DNA from: Hofstenia miamia
Taxonomy: Eukaryota > Xenacoelomorpha > Acoela > Hofsteniidae
DNA: 64,000 nucleotides
Direction: 5' to 3'
Assembly (NCBI GenBank): GCA_900660155.1
Contig: CABFPE010000221.1
Coordinates: 802,447 to 866,446, forward strand
The notes below the pieces were generated by a model. The model saw only the letters and a list, made by a program, of their open reading frames with translations. It ran no database searches and was not told the origin of the DNA. Position 1 is the first letter of the stretch, and every line of letters begins with the position of its first letter. A program made the translations under genes and the position numbers. This document shows positions 1-11,859 of the stretch, in pieces.

Positions 1-3000
1 TCAATGTAAAGTTGTCTCCATCAAGATGCTGTTTTTTTTACTGTACTTGTGGATACATTGATTGCAATAAGTGAACTATGTTTTAATTTGACAGCCGAAT
101 ACTTTAAAATTGTTTGAGAATTTCGTTCCAAAAGATTACTACTGTACAGTAGAAAATTTTTTAGGAATAAATCCGAATTTATAAAGTAAGAATATATAGT
201 GCTTTAGCATACTGTTTTTCTTGTATTTTCTTGAGCAGTAACTGTGGGTTTCTTGCTTAAATATCCATTCTCTTAAAATTAATGCAATTGTGTCACAGCT
301 AGTTATGATGGCTCTATTCATGCAATTCGTTTTTTCAGCATGCAATAGGGCAATAAGCAAGAGTTATGTTTGAAAGTCATTTGCTGTATGGAGATTAAAG
401 TAAACATTGCATTAGTTTATCATTTGGTTTGTTTCTTAGTTTCATTTTTAATATAGTCATTGTTTGATATTTATATTAATTTGAATGACTTATGTTTTAA
501 CTTGAATGCATTAAATTTTAATTTGAATAGCTTATATTAGAAATTGATTGCATTATGTTTGAAATTGAATGCAGTAATGGTAAGTGGTGTAGTTAATTCA
601 CTAGGATGGAGGAATAACAGAGGATGCAATGTGCCACCACTGGATATGATTGTCCAGTTGTTCCTCCTGATTTGACTTCTTAACTCATTGGATCAATGGT
701 ATGTTTAACTTTCTAAAGGCTGATGTATCTTGCTCTGGCAGTTGTCATTTGATTCTATTACTTAGCATTATATTTATTCTCATGCTGTATAAGCTATTAC
801 TCCTGATAAACTTAAACATGCAATCACTGGTGCTTAGTCATACTTATAGAATTATATAATTGCTAAATAAATGTTTTTTCCATAGCTTGTTATCAGTTGT
901 ATTCTGTTACATCCTCATTAGCTTTTACTCAGTTATTCTGCTAGTTCTGTTAATTACACTGTTACATGGTGACCACATCATGCTTAAGGAACATGCAGAA
1001 GAAACTAGTTAGAACTTGTTTTGAGCTAGTGAAAAGTGGATTTTTCATATCTCAGCTTGCATTGATAAGATTGCTTAGATTTTTTATCTAAAGCAAGAGG
1101 CTTATGAATAAATTAGGCATGCAAAATTTTATATCCTCAGTGAAGACTTAAATTTTCATTTTAGAGGCAATTAAAAATTTCACCTATGATTTTTTTTGGA
1201 AAACTTTTAATATAAATGGCAATTATAGCAAAACTACTTATTGCAGGCTGATATTAATTTGCACACATGTTAACAACTATAGTTTCCATAAATAGTCAAT
1301 TTCTGGTAACGACAACTTTAAATGTTTTGGCGCAATTAAGATAGCAATTCTCATCTTCATAGAAAAATTAACAAAATGTAGGTGGATTGGTGCACCTTTT
1401 TTGCATGATATTTTTCTCGATTATGCTTTTAGTTTTAGTTGAAAAGGTTTTGGAAACCTTTGCTTCAAAACTATTAGAGCTTTTAGACATTAAAAAATTT
1501 ATCAGCCCCTTCTTTTTAGGGAGTTCTTGAAGCTCACCTGTCAAAGCTTTTATGGATACTAAATATTAGTAGGCTCACAGGTACTTATTCTAATGTCCCA
1601 TAGGACTGCAAACTTTCAATTGAATATCTGCACAATTGCGCCATTTAGAGGAGATTACCATTTCAAAATTGAAAACAAACAATTGTTTGCAATATATTGC
1701 AATATATTGTCATTTTTTACCATATTTGCATTGTGAAATGAGCCTTTTTCTGTAAGTCATCTTTGATTAGCTACAGATGTCTTCAAATATGATTAATTAA
1801 CTGTCAATTAATACCTCATTTCCTATTGGGCTAGTAAAGTGAGCCTCCTTAGATGTCTTTTATAAAAAAACAATCTTTTTGATAATCAATTTGAATGATA
1901 CACTAATTTGACCAGTTTAGTATGTTAAGGTTCATTATGAAGGATAATTTAGCTTCTCTCCTACAAGTTTACAAAATGCTAACTGAGAACTCAGCCAAAA
2001 AATAAGCTGAAATGTCTGATTTTTTGCCAGTAAGGCTTTTCTCCAAAAATAGAAATGTTCAAAATGTCAAAACTCTGGGTTAAAAATTGGCCATTTTAGA
2101 CGTGGCAAAATTTCCCATTTATTGGCAGCAAAATTTTCATCTCTGAGATTTCTCTGAAGTTTTCATCATTTTCTTGCAAATGTAATTTTCATGGTAATGG
2201 CCTGAAAATTTGGGTCAACATTAGAAATATGAGTCTGCATGTCTAGCTAGAAAAAATTTAATTTTGGGCCAAAATTATTTGAACCCTAAAACCTTAAATT
2301 TTGTCAAAACATTTTTTTCACAAAAAATTTCTGGGGGTCCACAGCAAAACTGGCAATTGGTGAGAATTAACCCAAGCCATCTATAGAAATAACAAGGAAT
2401 TTTGAGAACCTGAAACTGAAATGGAACATTCTGTCTTTAAGCCTGAGCCTAAAACAAGGCTTCAAATCAGTTTTCTGAATCCTTTCCCGCTTTCCACCTA
2501 AACTTAAAAACACAACGTCAATTTTATTTTAGGTATAGGCGTGGTAAATAATATACTTATATTTACCATTGAGGAATTGTATGTGAAACTTCCACTTTTG
2601 TAAATCACTGGCATTTGCACATATTTTTTTGCCACAGTGTTTTTATTAGGATTACCTTTTTAAAACACAAGATTGTTGCAAGCAGCCTTTAACTTTCTCA
2701 TACATACCACAAATGTTAATTAAATTTTTAAAAGGATGGCTTATTAAAGTTAGAGCATATCAGAGCAAATAAGGAATGCTTTTTAGATACAAGAATTTGC
2801 AAGTAATTTAACTCCCTAAAAATTTAGTCATTCATAGAACAGCTTGCAAAAATATACTCACTTAAAGCATGTTTAACAATTTTTTATGCTAGATTTTATT
2901 GGCCCAGATTCATTGAAATTTGTATAGTTAATACCACTATGTTAGTCCTTATTACAAATCAAGCCAAGCAATTGGTCAAAATCAGAAGAATACATAAACG

Positions 3001-3290
3001 TAAATACTATATTCATAATATACCCTATATTGATGATGTAGCACAATTTTAATTGGGATGTCAACTTGTATTTAGCCATCAATAAAATGATAAAATGATA
3101 AAGAGAAGGCGTTCACCCTCAATATTTGACAAACAGGATGTAAAATGGAAGACCTCTCTCAAACTAAAAAAGCTGTTAACAAATTGTATGGTTTTGGCAT
3201 TCTACTCAATATATTTACTAGTTTCAGTTCATTCTTCTACTACTCTACATAAAGTTGTACTTACGATATGAAAAACGTTTTTATAGACTT
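1..3290. other. Intergenic AT-rich DNA, no gene seen
   Basis: I see no reading frame with recognisable protein content on either strand. The longest open frame, on the minus strand at 139-360, has no known motif. The sequence is AT-rich with homopolymer runs. CpG is scarce in the first 2.4 kb and commoner after about 2.5 kb. Old transposon sequence may be present but I cannot name any. Confidence 0.6.
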
Positions 3291-3319
3291 GCAACATAAA
3301 TGATAATTTTAGAGGGTAT

Positions 3320-3455
3320 CATATATATGTATATATATATATATATAAAATGAAAAAACAACGAAAATTTTAATTGAGAGTACTTTCGGTACTTACTGTA
3401 CCATCATCAGTCAAAAACAAAAATTATTTTGTGGTAATATATATATATATATCAA
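3320..3455. repeat. Short insert bounded by (TA)n tracts
   Basis: Two (TA)n runs, near 3325-3346 and 3438-3452, flank about 90 bp. On the minus strand this insert contains 'gatgatggtacagtaag' followed by 'taccgaaagtact'. That wording resembles the 3' tails of some invertebrate non-LTR elements, so it may be a short LINE or SINE tail. This is pattern recognition only; no coding sequence supports it. Confidence 0.3.
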
Positions 3456-3990
3456 ACGATTTAAAGCAATCACAATCCAGTATTAATTTGTAATTCTCTA
3501 CCTTAATTTAATGAAATATGATTTTTATGACATTTCAGCTACAAATATTACGGTAGTTTTCAAAATACAAATATATAACTTTTTATGACTTTATAACTTC
3601 CTATTGAACTGCACCCCAGGTCTGTAAACCATCAAATTTTAAGCAGACTATAAAATAAACCTACAGAAAAAATATGACCTTTATGATTTTTGGTTATGAA
3701 TAACAACCTCATTTATCAATTAATATTGACTTCTTGCGAACCAAAATAAATAAATATTAAATAAGCTACGCCCTGATATCTCAAAAAACTTGTTTTCTTG
3801 CATGACAACTTCCACAACATGGAAAAATATAGCTTTTTCCTCAAAAAAAATCAATTTGTAATCAATTTTGTCTCAGAATATGTCATCCGGTAAAACCTGG
3901 TAAACAAATTAACTTTTACCGAATACCGAATATCCGGATCAGGTTGTGTAACTACGAATATTACCTGATACCGGATATATATATATATAT

Positions 3991-4574
3991 AGCTCAAGTA
4001 AAAATATTAGTCACTTTTCAAAATTTGAATATCATTACAAAGGATTGTATCTAAAGTTACTAGATGGCACTGGTACAATAAATAGTTCAAAATATTGCCA
4101 AATACTCGACCAATTTGTACCATAAGCAAAGCAACCTTCTTATATCCCAATTCATGGATTTTAGAACAAGATGAAGCAATCTTTTATACTTCAAAATCGA
4201 CAAAGGAATTTTTTACCAGTTATAATATTCAAGTTATGCAATGGCCACCGAATTCGCCAGATCTAATCCCCATAGAGAACGTGTGGCAGATTCTGAAGGA
4301 TTTTGACGAGAAAAAACATCCCGCAAATCCGAAAGTATTAAAGAGTTACACCTTGAATCGCAACACCAAATAACTCAAGAAGTTAGAGTCCGCTTAATGG
4401 ATTCAGTTTCAAGACGTTTATTTGCGTGCCACGCTTTGCATGGCAAACTTGTCGAATAACTTTGTCACCAGGTTACAAGCTGAGACAATTATATTTTCAA
4501 ATATATTTTTTGTTTTTGTCTTTCGTTTGTTATCAAAAATGTGTTTATAATATAGCCATTTTTTGACTTGAGCT
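3991..4574 (+). mobile_element. Deleted Tc1/mariner element, DD34E type
   Basis: The element starts with 'agctcaagta' at 3991 and ends with the inverted match 'acttgagct' at 4574, so it has terminal inverted repeats. Both ends abut (TA)n tracts, which suits TA-targeted insertion. At about 580 bp it is roughly one third of a full Tc1 element. The interior keeps only the C-terminal part of a transposase, so the N-terminal DNA-binding part and the first catalytic Asp are missing. It could only move with help from another copy. Confidence 0.7.
4066..4459 (+). pseudogene. C-terminal Tc1-like transposase fragment
   Basis: The fragment encodes the second half of a DDE_3/Tc1 transposase. Visible landmarks are 'GTGTINSSKY' near 4066, 'WILEQDEA' carrying the second catalytic Asp, and 'PPNSPDLIPIENVW' carrying the catalytic Glu. 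I count 34 residues between that Asp and Glu, so the class is DD34E. The usual Asn after the Asp is replaced by Glu. The frame breaks at least twice. There is an in-frame TAA and a shift before 'NSWILEQ', and a shift near 4340 after which the C-terminal tail (about 'VRLMDSVSRRL') runs to a TAA at 4457-4459. The start of the protein is absent. Tc1 assignment is firm; function is lost. Confidence 0.75.
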
Positions 4575-4575
4575 C

Positions 4576-4576
<1 letters not shown>

Positions 4577-4620
<44 letters not shown>
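4577..4620. repeat. (TA)n microsatellite
   Basis: An almost pure TA dinucleotide run follows the right end of the deleted Tc1-like element. Other TA runs lie at about 3974-3990, 11062-11092, 11863-11895, 33325-33349 and 33658-33686. Several of them flank transposable elements. Confidence 0.9.
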
Positions 4621-4622
<2 letters not shown>

Positions 4623-4676
4623 AATGTATATACAATAATACTATTAAGAATAATTAGTATAATATCAAGTTCTTAG

Positions 4677-5184
4677 TGTGAAGATCGTTTTAATGGAACA
4701 GAAATAGGCGGAATGCGCTATGAATTCATTGCCTGCAACTACATTGCTCTTTTCAATCACAGTGGTTATGTTGGATTAAACTTTACCGTGATATTTAATG
4801 AAACCAGTTCAAATAATGGATGCATCAGCATAAAAGCGCTTGCTAATGCATTTCAATTTGAAAGCAAAAATGAATATAAAATTGTTTGTTCTTTTTGTGA
4901 TTGCCCATCAGCTGCAACAATTGAATCTACTACAAAATTTGAAAGGACTGTAGCGCTTGAAACGACGAAAAGAGTTGGAGTGACCGCCATAATTGAAGCA
5001 ACTGCAACAATTGGAGCGACTAAAACAGCTGAGGAGACTACAAAAGTTAAGCCGACTGCAGGAGTTGAAATGACTAAAACAGTTGAAGCAACTACAGTAA
5101 TTGAAGCTAATACGATATTTGAAGTAACTCCACCAGTTGAAACAAATGAAATTAATGAAACTGTTGAGATCACTACAGCAAATA
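4677..5184 (+). CDS. Possible exon: Cys-containing ectodomain plus hexapeptide repeats
   Basis: I do not recognise this protein. A frame open from just after 'ttcttag' (acceptor-like AG at 4675-4676) runs to a donor-like 'gtaagt' at 5185, giving about 169 residues. The first 80 or so residues have several Cys (including 'CSFCDCPSA') and N-glycosylation-type sites (N-G-T, N-F-T, N-E-T), which suggests an extracellular or secreted segment. From about 4915 the chain is about 15 imperfect six-residue units of the form x-[I/V/A]-E-x-T-x, an 18-nt period rich in Thr and Glu, as in mucin-like stalks. An in-frame TAG at 4674-4676 overlaps the acceptor, which supports an exon start there. No neighbouring exons were found. 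The alternative is a chance frame across an 18-nt minisatellite. Confidence 0.4.
4915..5184 (+). repeat. 18-nt tandem repeat coding hexapeptides
   Basis: About 15 diverged copies of an 18-nt unit built around 'gttgaagcaactac' keep one reading frame. The period and the Glu and Thr positions are conserved while third bases vary. That fits selection on protein better than a simple satellite. Confidence 0.6.
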
Positions 5185-5617
5185 GTAAGTATTTCATGCA
5201 AGTTTTTTCTATTATACTTTATTAAATAATTTAAATAATTTGTTACAAATCTAATACAAAACATTCAGTAGACTTATATGTCTATGAAATAAACATATAG
5301 TTCCAATTTTGGTTGCTTAACATCTTCTTAGCCACTCTTCTATTCTTGTGGCAGACCTCCTCACCAATCAACGAATATAGGCATTCTAGTATTTTTGAGA
5401 TGACACATAATGTTTCAACGGTGTCGTACACACGTTGATCTTAAATAGCTCGAAATATATTGAAGATTTATAAGCGCAATGATGTAATATAGGGCACTTA
5501 AAATAACTGTTTCTTGAGCACAGTGGCGTAGGCAGGAAAGGTATGGGGGTATGCATATCCCTCCACTAAACTTGAACATAAAATTTAAGCCCAAACCGGC
5601 CCGGCTAGTTTGAATTA

Positions 5618-5817
5618 CACTGCGGGCCAAAAGTGTTTGCAAGAGAGTGTTTGCCCAATATTTTTCTAAATTTCTAGTAATATGTTAAATATAATGGTTC
5701 TTCATATATGATAAACAATTACAGGTCATTATTAGGTACTTTGAATATAAAAACTTTCATTAATTTTCGTTTGTTTCAGATTTTTTCATTTTAAGGTGAG
5801 CCATAAGTGTTTGCAAA
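5618..5817 (+). repeat. Left terminal repeat pair of the DD37E element
   Basis: The outer repeat 'ggccaaaagtgtttgcaa' (within 5618-5642) recurs as an inner copy 'agccataagtgtttgcaaat' (5798-5817) just before the transposase start. Two direct repeats within one end form the IR/DR arrangement known from Sleeping Beauty-like Tc1 elements, where each is a transposase binding site. Confidence 0.75.
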
Positions 5818-5836
5818 TTATTAAAAAATAACAATT

Positions 5837-6960
5837 ATGGCCAAAGGACAGATGCTAACGGCAAAAGAAAGACAAGAAATTGTTACACTTTTTGCAGATA
5901 ACAAGTCTACATTGGAAATTTCAAAAATTCTCAAACGAGATCACCGAACTGTGAAGAGATTTGTCAATGACGGTAAGGTTGAAAGAAAGAAAGATAAAAG
6001 GGGGCGGCCAAGTGTAACCACAAGCAGGGATTTTAGGAAAATTAAAAGATCTTTATCACAGAACCCTCATAGCACTAGCAAGACGATTTTTGACAACGCA
6101 GGTGTTACTACAGAAGTATCAAAAAGGACAAGAAATTGGATCCTGAAGAAAATGGCGGATCAGAGGTCACCAAATGCCCTCCTTTGAGTGAAGCGAATGC
6201 CAACAAACGAATGTTATGGGTTACAAAATATCTTAAGACCGATTTTCAAAAAGTACTTTGGTCAGATGAGGTTCGAGCAACATTAGATGATCCAGATGGT
6301 TGGAGCAAAGGATGACTTCAAAAGGGTGCAACTCCTCGTCTGCGCTACAAAAGGCAACAGGGAGAAGAGAGCATAACGATTTGGGCTGGAATAATCGGCA
6401 ACCAAGTTGTTAGGCCTTTTCTCGTTCCAGAGGGTCTTAAGATGAATTTTGCAAATTATTGCTCATTTTTGGAAAAGAATTTTTTGCCTTGGTTAAATTC
6501 TCAGACTGCTGGCGTTAGACAGAATATCATCTTCCAGCAAGACAATGCCCTAAGTCACGCTTCTCGCTTCACCAAAGGTTGGCTGGCAGATCATGGCATA
6601 ACTGGGGAACGGCTCATGGATTGGCCTCCTCAGAGTCCCGACTTGAGTCCGATTGAAAACTTGTGGTCTATCATAAAGCAGAAGGTGTATGAAAATGGGC
6701 GTCAATTTACCAGCAAACAAGATCTATGGAAGGCAATTCAACAAACGTCAGCTCAAATATCGCACGAAGTGGTCCAAAGGTTAACTTCTTCAGTAGATGG
6801 AAGACTGGTAGAGCAGCTGAAAAATGGAGGAAAGCGGATTTCATGTCAAATGTTAATGAAATATAATTTTTTTCAATTTCACGTGCAAATTTCGTTAATA
6901 TGTTACTTTTTCTTAAATTATGGTATAAGTTTTATGTTTCAAGCGCTAATTTTGGTTTAA
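5837..6960 (+). pseudogene. Tc1/mariner DD37E transposase, frameshift plus stop
   Basis: This cut-and-paste transposase binds the terminal repeats and joins them to TA targets. The start ATG at 5837 lies just after the inner left repeat. Residues 1-60 look like a helix-turn-helix ('MLTAKERQEIVTLF', 'DHRTVKRFVNDGK') followed by the GRP-type linker 'RGRPSVT'. The catalytic triad is visible: Asp in 'VLWSDEVRA', Asp in 'IIFQQDNALSHAS' and Glu in 'PDLSPIENLW'. I count 37 residues between the last two, hence DD37E. A one-base frameshift near 6165-6185 and an in-frame TGA at 6313-6315 (just before 'LQKGATPRL') inactivate it. From 6316 to 6960 the frame is open. Residues after about 6850 read like 3' flank rather than transposase. 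Confidence 0.85.
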
Positions 6961-6966
6961 ATAAAC

Positions 6967-7174
6967 TTTTGCAAACTTTTTTGGCCCTCTTATATTTTAA
7001 GAAAATGTAAAAAATGTGATATTTCTTGACATTAAATGCCAAATATTATGTAGTGTTCATAACCTTATTTTATATTTTTTTGGCAATAAATTAACCACCA
7101 ACATTTAATTTATGAGAAAATAGAATGGCATTACAGCTATTTTGTATATTGGCAAACACTTTTGGCCCACAGTG
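6967..7174 (+). repeat. Right terminal repeat pair of the DD37E element
   Basis: The inner copy 'tttgcaaacttttttggccc' (6967-6989) and the outer copy 'ggcaaacacttttggcccac' (7151-7174) are inverted relative to the left pair. Together with the left end this gives four transposase-site-like repeats. Confidence 0.7.
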
Positions 7175-7176
7175 TA

Positions 7177-9058
7177 ATGTGAAGTCGCCATATTTCAGTA
7201 TTCTTGCAAATTGTTTGTAAATTGTATTTTATTCACTGCGTTTGTGTTAATTTGCATGCACTTTGAGTAAGAGTAATGCGTTTTTCAATTTCGGTCCATT
7301 TCTTGAACATTTTTCAATACCTAGGCCAACCAAAAGTATTTAAAAATTTCAATATATATATGTTTGCAACCCTATTTAATTAGTTGTGTTATTAACATTG
7401 TCTTATTGAAAGCAAGAAACACAAAGCAATTTTTTTAATGATAATTTTGAAATTGTCAACTTGCTGTTTAAGAGAAATTAATCTAGGCTTTTTTCAATTT
7501 TTAGAGTTTTCTTCAAAAAAAATTAAGCGCTTTTTTATTATTACTTACAAACTAATAAAGATATCTAGAAATCTGAAAACACCTCAAGATAAAAGATTCT
7601 CTTCTTTTTCATTTATTCAAAATCTGCGCTCCTTTGTAGATCCATTAAGTTGCGCCCTTTGCGAAAATTCGCTATAGTTGCTGTGCACTGCGATCTTCTC
7701 TCATTGTACTTTGACCAAGCCTTTTTGCAAATTTTGGGGTAAAAATGAGAACAATTGTATTCCCTAATTTCTTTTTTAAACGTACATCGCTTATCTACAC
7801 AGTTTTCGTATATATAGTAACAAGTTATTCCAGGTTTTCGATTGTAGAATTTGGAATTGATTTTCGTAAAAAAATTCTTTTGAAATCACATTTCCATGTT
7901 GATAAATTTGGCAATATGAGAATTGGATTCCATTGCCATTTTTCTGTTTATAAACATAATGTTTAGTGACCCTAACCCTAACCCTTTTTCTCTCAAAATT
8001 TTATAAGCTCGTCGAGAATGTATGTAAATGTTGAAAGCATTCAGTAGATTCTGTTGAGAGCATACTTTAATATTCCGAGGAGCATTAATTATTTCAGGTT
8101 TTCATGTGATAAACTTGCTTTGATTACATAGCTTATCATTTTAAGAATTTCTTTATTGTCTACAAGTTCTTCAAACAGAGACCAATATCTTAACTCAGTA
8201 CCATTAATAAGAGAAGTCAATTTAATTAGTTGTAATTAATGAAAGGTTTTCAGAAACATTTAGCTATCTTTGTTAACTTCAATTGAAATGAGTCAATTCT
8301 GAAAGTGGAAAGGAAATCCCATTTTGTCTAAGTAAATTAACTCCTGCACGTAAAATATAATCAACATTTAGCGAGGAAATGCGAACAAAAAGTTCATTAG
8401 GAAATGTTGTTACGTTTACTGCATCTTGCTATAGAAACATGTTCATTTCAATTTGGTTGGGTATATCTATTTACTTTACGTGCTAAAGATATTATCATGA
8501 AGGTTTCAGGCACTGTATGCACAGAATATCAAAATTATTGACATCATTTTGAAGATTCTTTTCGTTTTAAAAAGATAATGAAAATCCGAAGTCCTGGCGC
8601 ATTCACCGGCCAATAGTGGTCGGTTAAAGCATGATTTTGTATTTTAACTACATTTTCAATTCAGAATAATTTTTTGTACATGTTGTAATTCTCACTAGAT
8701 TTAGAAGACAGGTATGTCTTACAAACAAAATTCCTCTTTTCTATTAGTAATTTTAAAGCAGGCAATAACAATTTTTTCTTTAAAAGCATTTGTATCTAAT
8801 TTTTTTCTAATTAAAATTCGGTTTTTGGAAAAATAATTATTTACATAGCTTTCTAAAATGTTTAGAAATTACTCAAACATTAAATCTACATTGATGTGTA
8901 TGAAAACATTGTTCCATTATTCTTGTTTCAATTTATACATTGACATTTTAAGTGAGCAGGGATCTTTAAAAAGCTACAATACATTTAGGGCTTACTACAG
9001 TTTAAACTTTTTTAGTGACACACACGTGATAATACAATGATCATAAAAAAGCATTCAC
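7177..9058. other. Gene-free stretch, CpG-normal
   Basis: No recognisable coding sequence was seen. Open frames at 7438-7677 and 7745-7966 (+) have no motif and look like chance frames. CpG dinucleotides are frequent here, in contrast with the next 17 kb. Confidence 0.55.
7970..7985. repeat. Short interstitial telomere-like CCCTAA run
   Basis: Two and two-thirds units of CCCTAA occur in tandem. This is the complement of the TTAGGG animal telomere repeat. The run is very short and can arise by chance or during break repair. Confidence 0.6.
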
Positions 9059-9205
9059 TACATATATATGCCCTAAAGTAAAAGTTACTTGACCAATTTG
9101 TACCCTATGCAACTTTCTTATATCCCAAGATGCTTAACACAGGGTAATCTCCATCATCTCTACATATAGGCCCTAAAGTAAAAGTTGCTCACATTATCTG
9201 AAACA
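9059..9205 (+). repeat. Duplicated 16-mer around a Tc1-like remnant
   Basis: The string 'ccctaaagtaaaagtt' occurs at about 9071 and 9172. Between them 'gaccaatttgtacc' followed by 'ctttcttatatcccaa' closely matches the transposase region at about 4108-4146 of the deleted DD34E element. This looks like a small remnant of a related element, with the repeated 16-mer perhaps derived from its ends. Confidence 0.5.
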
Positions 9206-10990
9206 ATTAGTGTGGTGAGTTTTACCTATTCAAGTTGGAATTTGATCCTTAAATGTAAATAGATTTACTAAATGTATTAAAGAATGAAATTTTTGTTTTT
9301 ACTTTTTATTCAAAATATTGATATTGCAATCTCACATGGCAATTACATTTTTATTTTTTACTAAGAAAATATGAAACATTAATTAATTAATGTAGATTTT
9401 TTGTTATTTTTTTCTCTGACCATGAGCTGTCAAATCTGTTATTAAAAGTGTTAATTTCTTCCTTAATTTAAGATGTGAAAAATTTTTGGAATTAATAAAA
9501 ACATCTATCACCTTTAAATTTATTATTACAATGAAGATGCTTAAAAATGTGAATGCAAGGAGTGTAACCATATGATAACATAGGATGTTAAGGGTTAAAG
9601 GCATACTTAGTGAAATATCACGTTATGTTTAAATTTAAATATTTATGAATTACTGTGTATGTACACTGAACTTTTTAAAATCAATCATGATTAAAATTGG
9701 CTAAACTGAATGAAATTTTAGAATTTTAGAGAAAGTTACATTAAGTAAACAACACCTAAATCTTATATTTTAATAATATTTGGTAAGCCTCATTCTATAA
9801 CACATATAAAATTGTAAATCAATCAAAATATCTTTAACAAGTTCCAGTACAATGACTAAATCAAATATTATTATTATGTCAAATTGTATTTGAGATGTTA
9901 TTTGGTTGAGGTATTCAGAATATATTCATCAAAAATATTCTCCAAAAATGTGCCATTACATATGCATTATTGATACCAATCCCTGTGACTTTTATATACT
10001 ATGTAAATTTTGATCTGGTCTTTTCCTAATTATGAAGTTTTTTCAAAATATTATCTAAGCTAGTGAAGATATAGCCAAATCAGATTCTCAACTTTGTTTC
10101 AATATTGATGTTCTCAAAAACATACATATTTGTCTCTAATTTTGTCATAAACTTGATAGTTCTTCAAACAAATAATTTAGCAGGGTCATTTCCTTTTTTG
10201 TCAATAAGCCTAGATAAATTTCAAAAATAACAAACCTTTGTTTAAGATAAATTTTTGAAGGTATCTTGAAAGCAATCACTTCTTGTTGTAATAAGCTTTA
10301 GGGTAGTTTAATGACTCTCAGAATTAATACATATGCTGCCATTATGTAAACATTCATGTTTCTACCTATGTCTCTAATCTTATATGATGAAATACTGTGA
10401 TACTCATATTAGTAAAAATGGCACTTTAATATGTCTTTTGATAAGAATTGGCAAGAATTATTTTTTCTAGTACAGGAAAATATTTTATCTCTAATAATCT
10501 TCATATTAATAAATGGCAATATTTTTTCTGGTAATTTGGAAACTTGACTCTGAATACTTTTAAACTACAGTTCTATCATCCACATTCACTTCCTCAGCTA
10601 CCTATATATCCCTCCTTAGCATAAAAAAAATTTGGTATAGGTATTGTTTCAAAGTGGGCCAGCAGTTTCTAGTTGAATTTATTTCCAATTGAAATTTTCA
10701 AAGCAATAAAAAATTTTAAAACTTAAAACATACCCACCACAATAATTCTCTGTCTACACCACTGCTTGAACAGTGCTCAAATGTGAATAAGTTTTATTGG
10801 CACTGCAAATATCAAGATTAAAAACTAGCTTTAGCATTTCAAGGTTACATTGTCAATGGTTTTAGCACTTTTGGTTTTTGGTTTTTCATCTTAACTTTTA
10901 AAATTTTAGTTGTATATATACTAGTCCTTCACAAATCTCCAGCTCATCTGAAAACAACAAAGTGCCTTTTATAAGTATATATACATATAT
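9206..10990. other. Gene-free, almost CpG-free DNA
   Basis: No motif-bearing frame was found. The short minus-strand frame at 9404-9604 is hydrophobic by composition and has no family signature. CpG is nearly absent. Confidence 0.55.
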
Positions 10991-10992
10991 AT

Positions 10993-11059
10993 ACAGGGTG
11001 TTCGCGATCTCCCCGCCGTTTTTTAAACTCAATCATAACTCTTGANTTTGGCACTCGAA

Positions 11060-11061
<2 letters not shown>
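10993..11061. mobile_element. Possible DNA-transposon terminus with single-N join
   Basis: A TA-rich tract leads into 'tacagggtgttcgcgatc' at about 10993, a CAGGGTG-type start seen at the ends of several mariner-like families. It is CpG-rich, unlike its surroundings. A lone N at 11046 marks an assembly join. The matching opposite end was not found. Confidence 0.3.
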
Positions 11062-11093
<32 letters not shown>

Positions 11094-11096
<3 letters not shown>

Positions 11097-11859
11097 GGCA
11101 TTAATAGGAAATCAGGAAGCAGTCCTAATTCCTTATTGTCTGCATGGATTTATAAAAGCTACTGTTTTATAACTAACTCCTCCTGCTAATGTACCTTTTC
11201 TAGTAAAACTAAAAGTAAACAGGAGATCATGAAAGGGGAATAGTGGTGACACTCAGCCAACCTGAAACAGATAACCTTGTGAAAGATTTGTATAAGACTC
11301 TAAAAGAGAAGGAAAAGAGAACCCCTAATACTCTTGGGTGCAGTGAGTGAAACCTATGTGCTAAGTAAAAAACTTACACTCAGCGCATTTCTCATCTCAT
11401 GCAATTTAGGTGATAGCAATAATAATGAATATTATTAACAAATGAAAAGCATAACAACAAAAACCCCTAACTGGACACCTAACCCTAAGTTAAAGGATAT
11501 GCTAGTCAAGCTGTACCCCATCAAGATGCCTTAACTGTACAGTAGACATCTAGAAAAGCATAATTTAATAAAAGTGAATTCAATAGAAAACAGAAATGAG
11601 TTTACTGAAACCAAAATAAGAAACAAAATGAAGAATTCATTCAAATATATATGAATAAAAACTGGTATTAAAAACATAATATCATATCATTGTAAGCATA
11701 TTTACATTGAATTTTTCATGTAATTATTAGAAATACTAAAATTATATAGCACCATTTCATAATGTTAAAACGTCAATTGTAATAATTTCATATTACTAAT
11801 GTTGAAACTAGCAATTGTCTTTAAGTCTAAAGAAATGATTGAAAGAATGTCTTTATGCC

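Larger units (their letters stand above)
5618..7174 (+). mobile_element. Tc1/mariner element, DD37E type, near full length
   Basis: The ends are inverted copies of 'cactgcgggccaaaagtg' (left, from 5618) and 'cacttttggcccacagtg' (right, to 7174). The dinucleotide TA lies just outside both ends (5616-5617 and 7175-7176), the target duplication of this superfamily. The 1557-bp length is typical for a full element. A transposase reading frame occupies most of the interior but is broken. CpG is common in it, unlike the decayed DNA from 9 kb on, so the insertion is probably fairly young. Confidence 0.88.

Noticed and set aside
4853-5264. Minus-strand open frames opposite the hexapeptide-repeat exon (hydrophobic or Cys/Ser-rich)
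   Set aside because: They are shadows of the 18-nt plus-strand repeat. Their composition follows from the complement of the Thr/Glu codons, and no splice or start context supports them.
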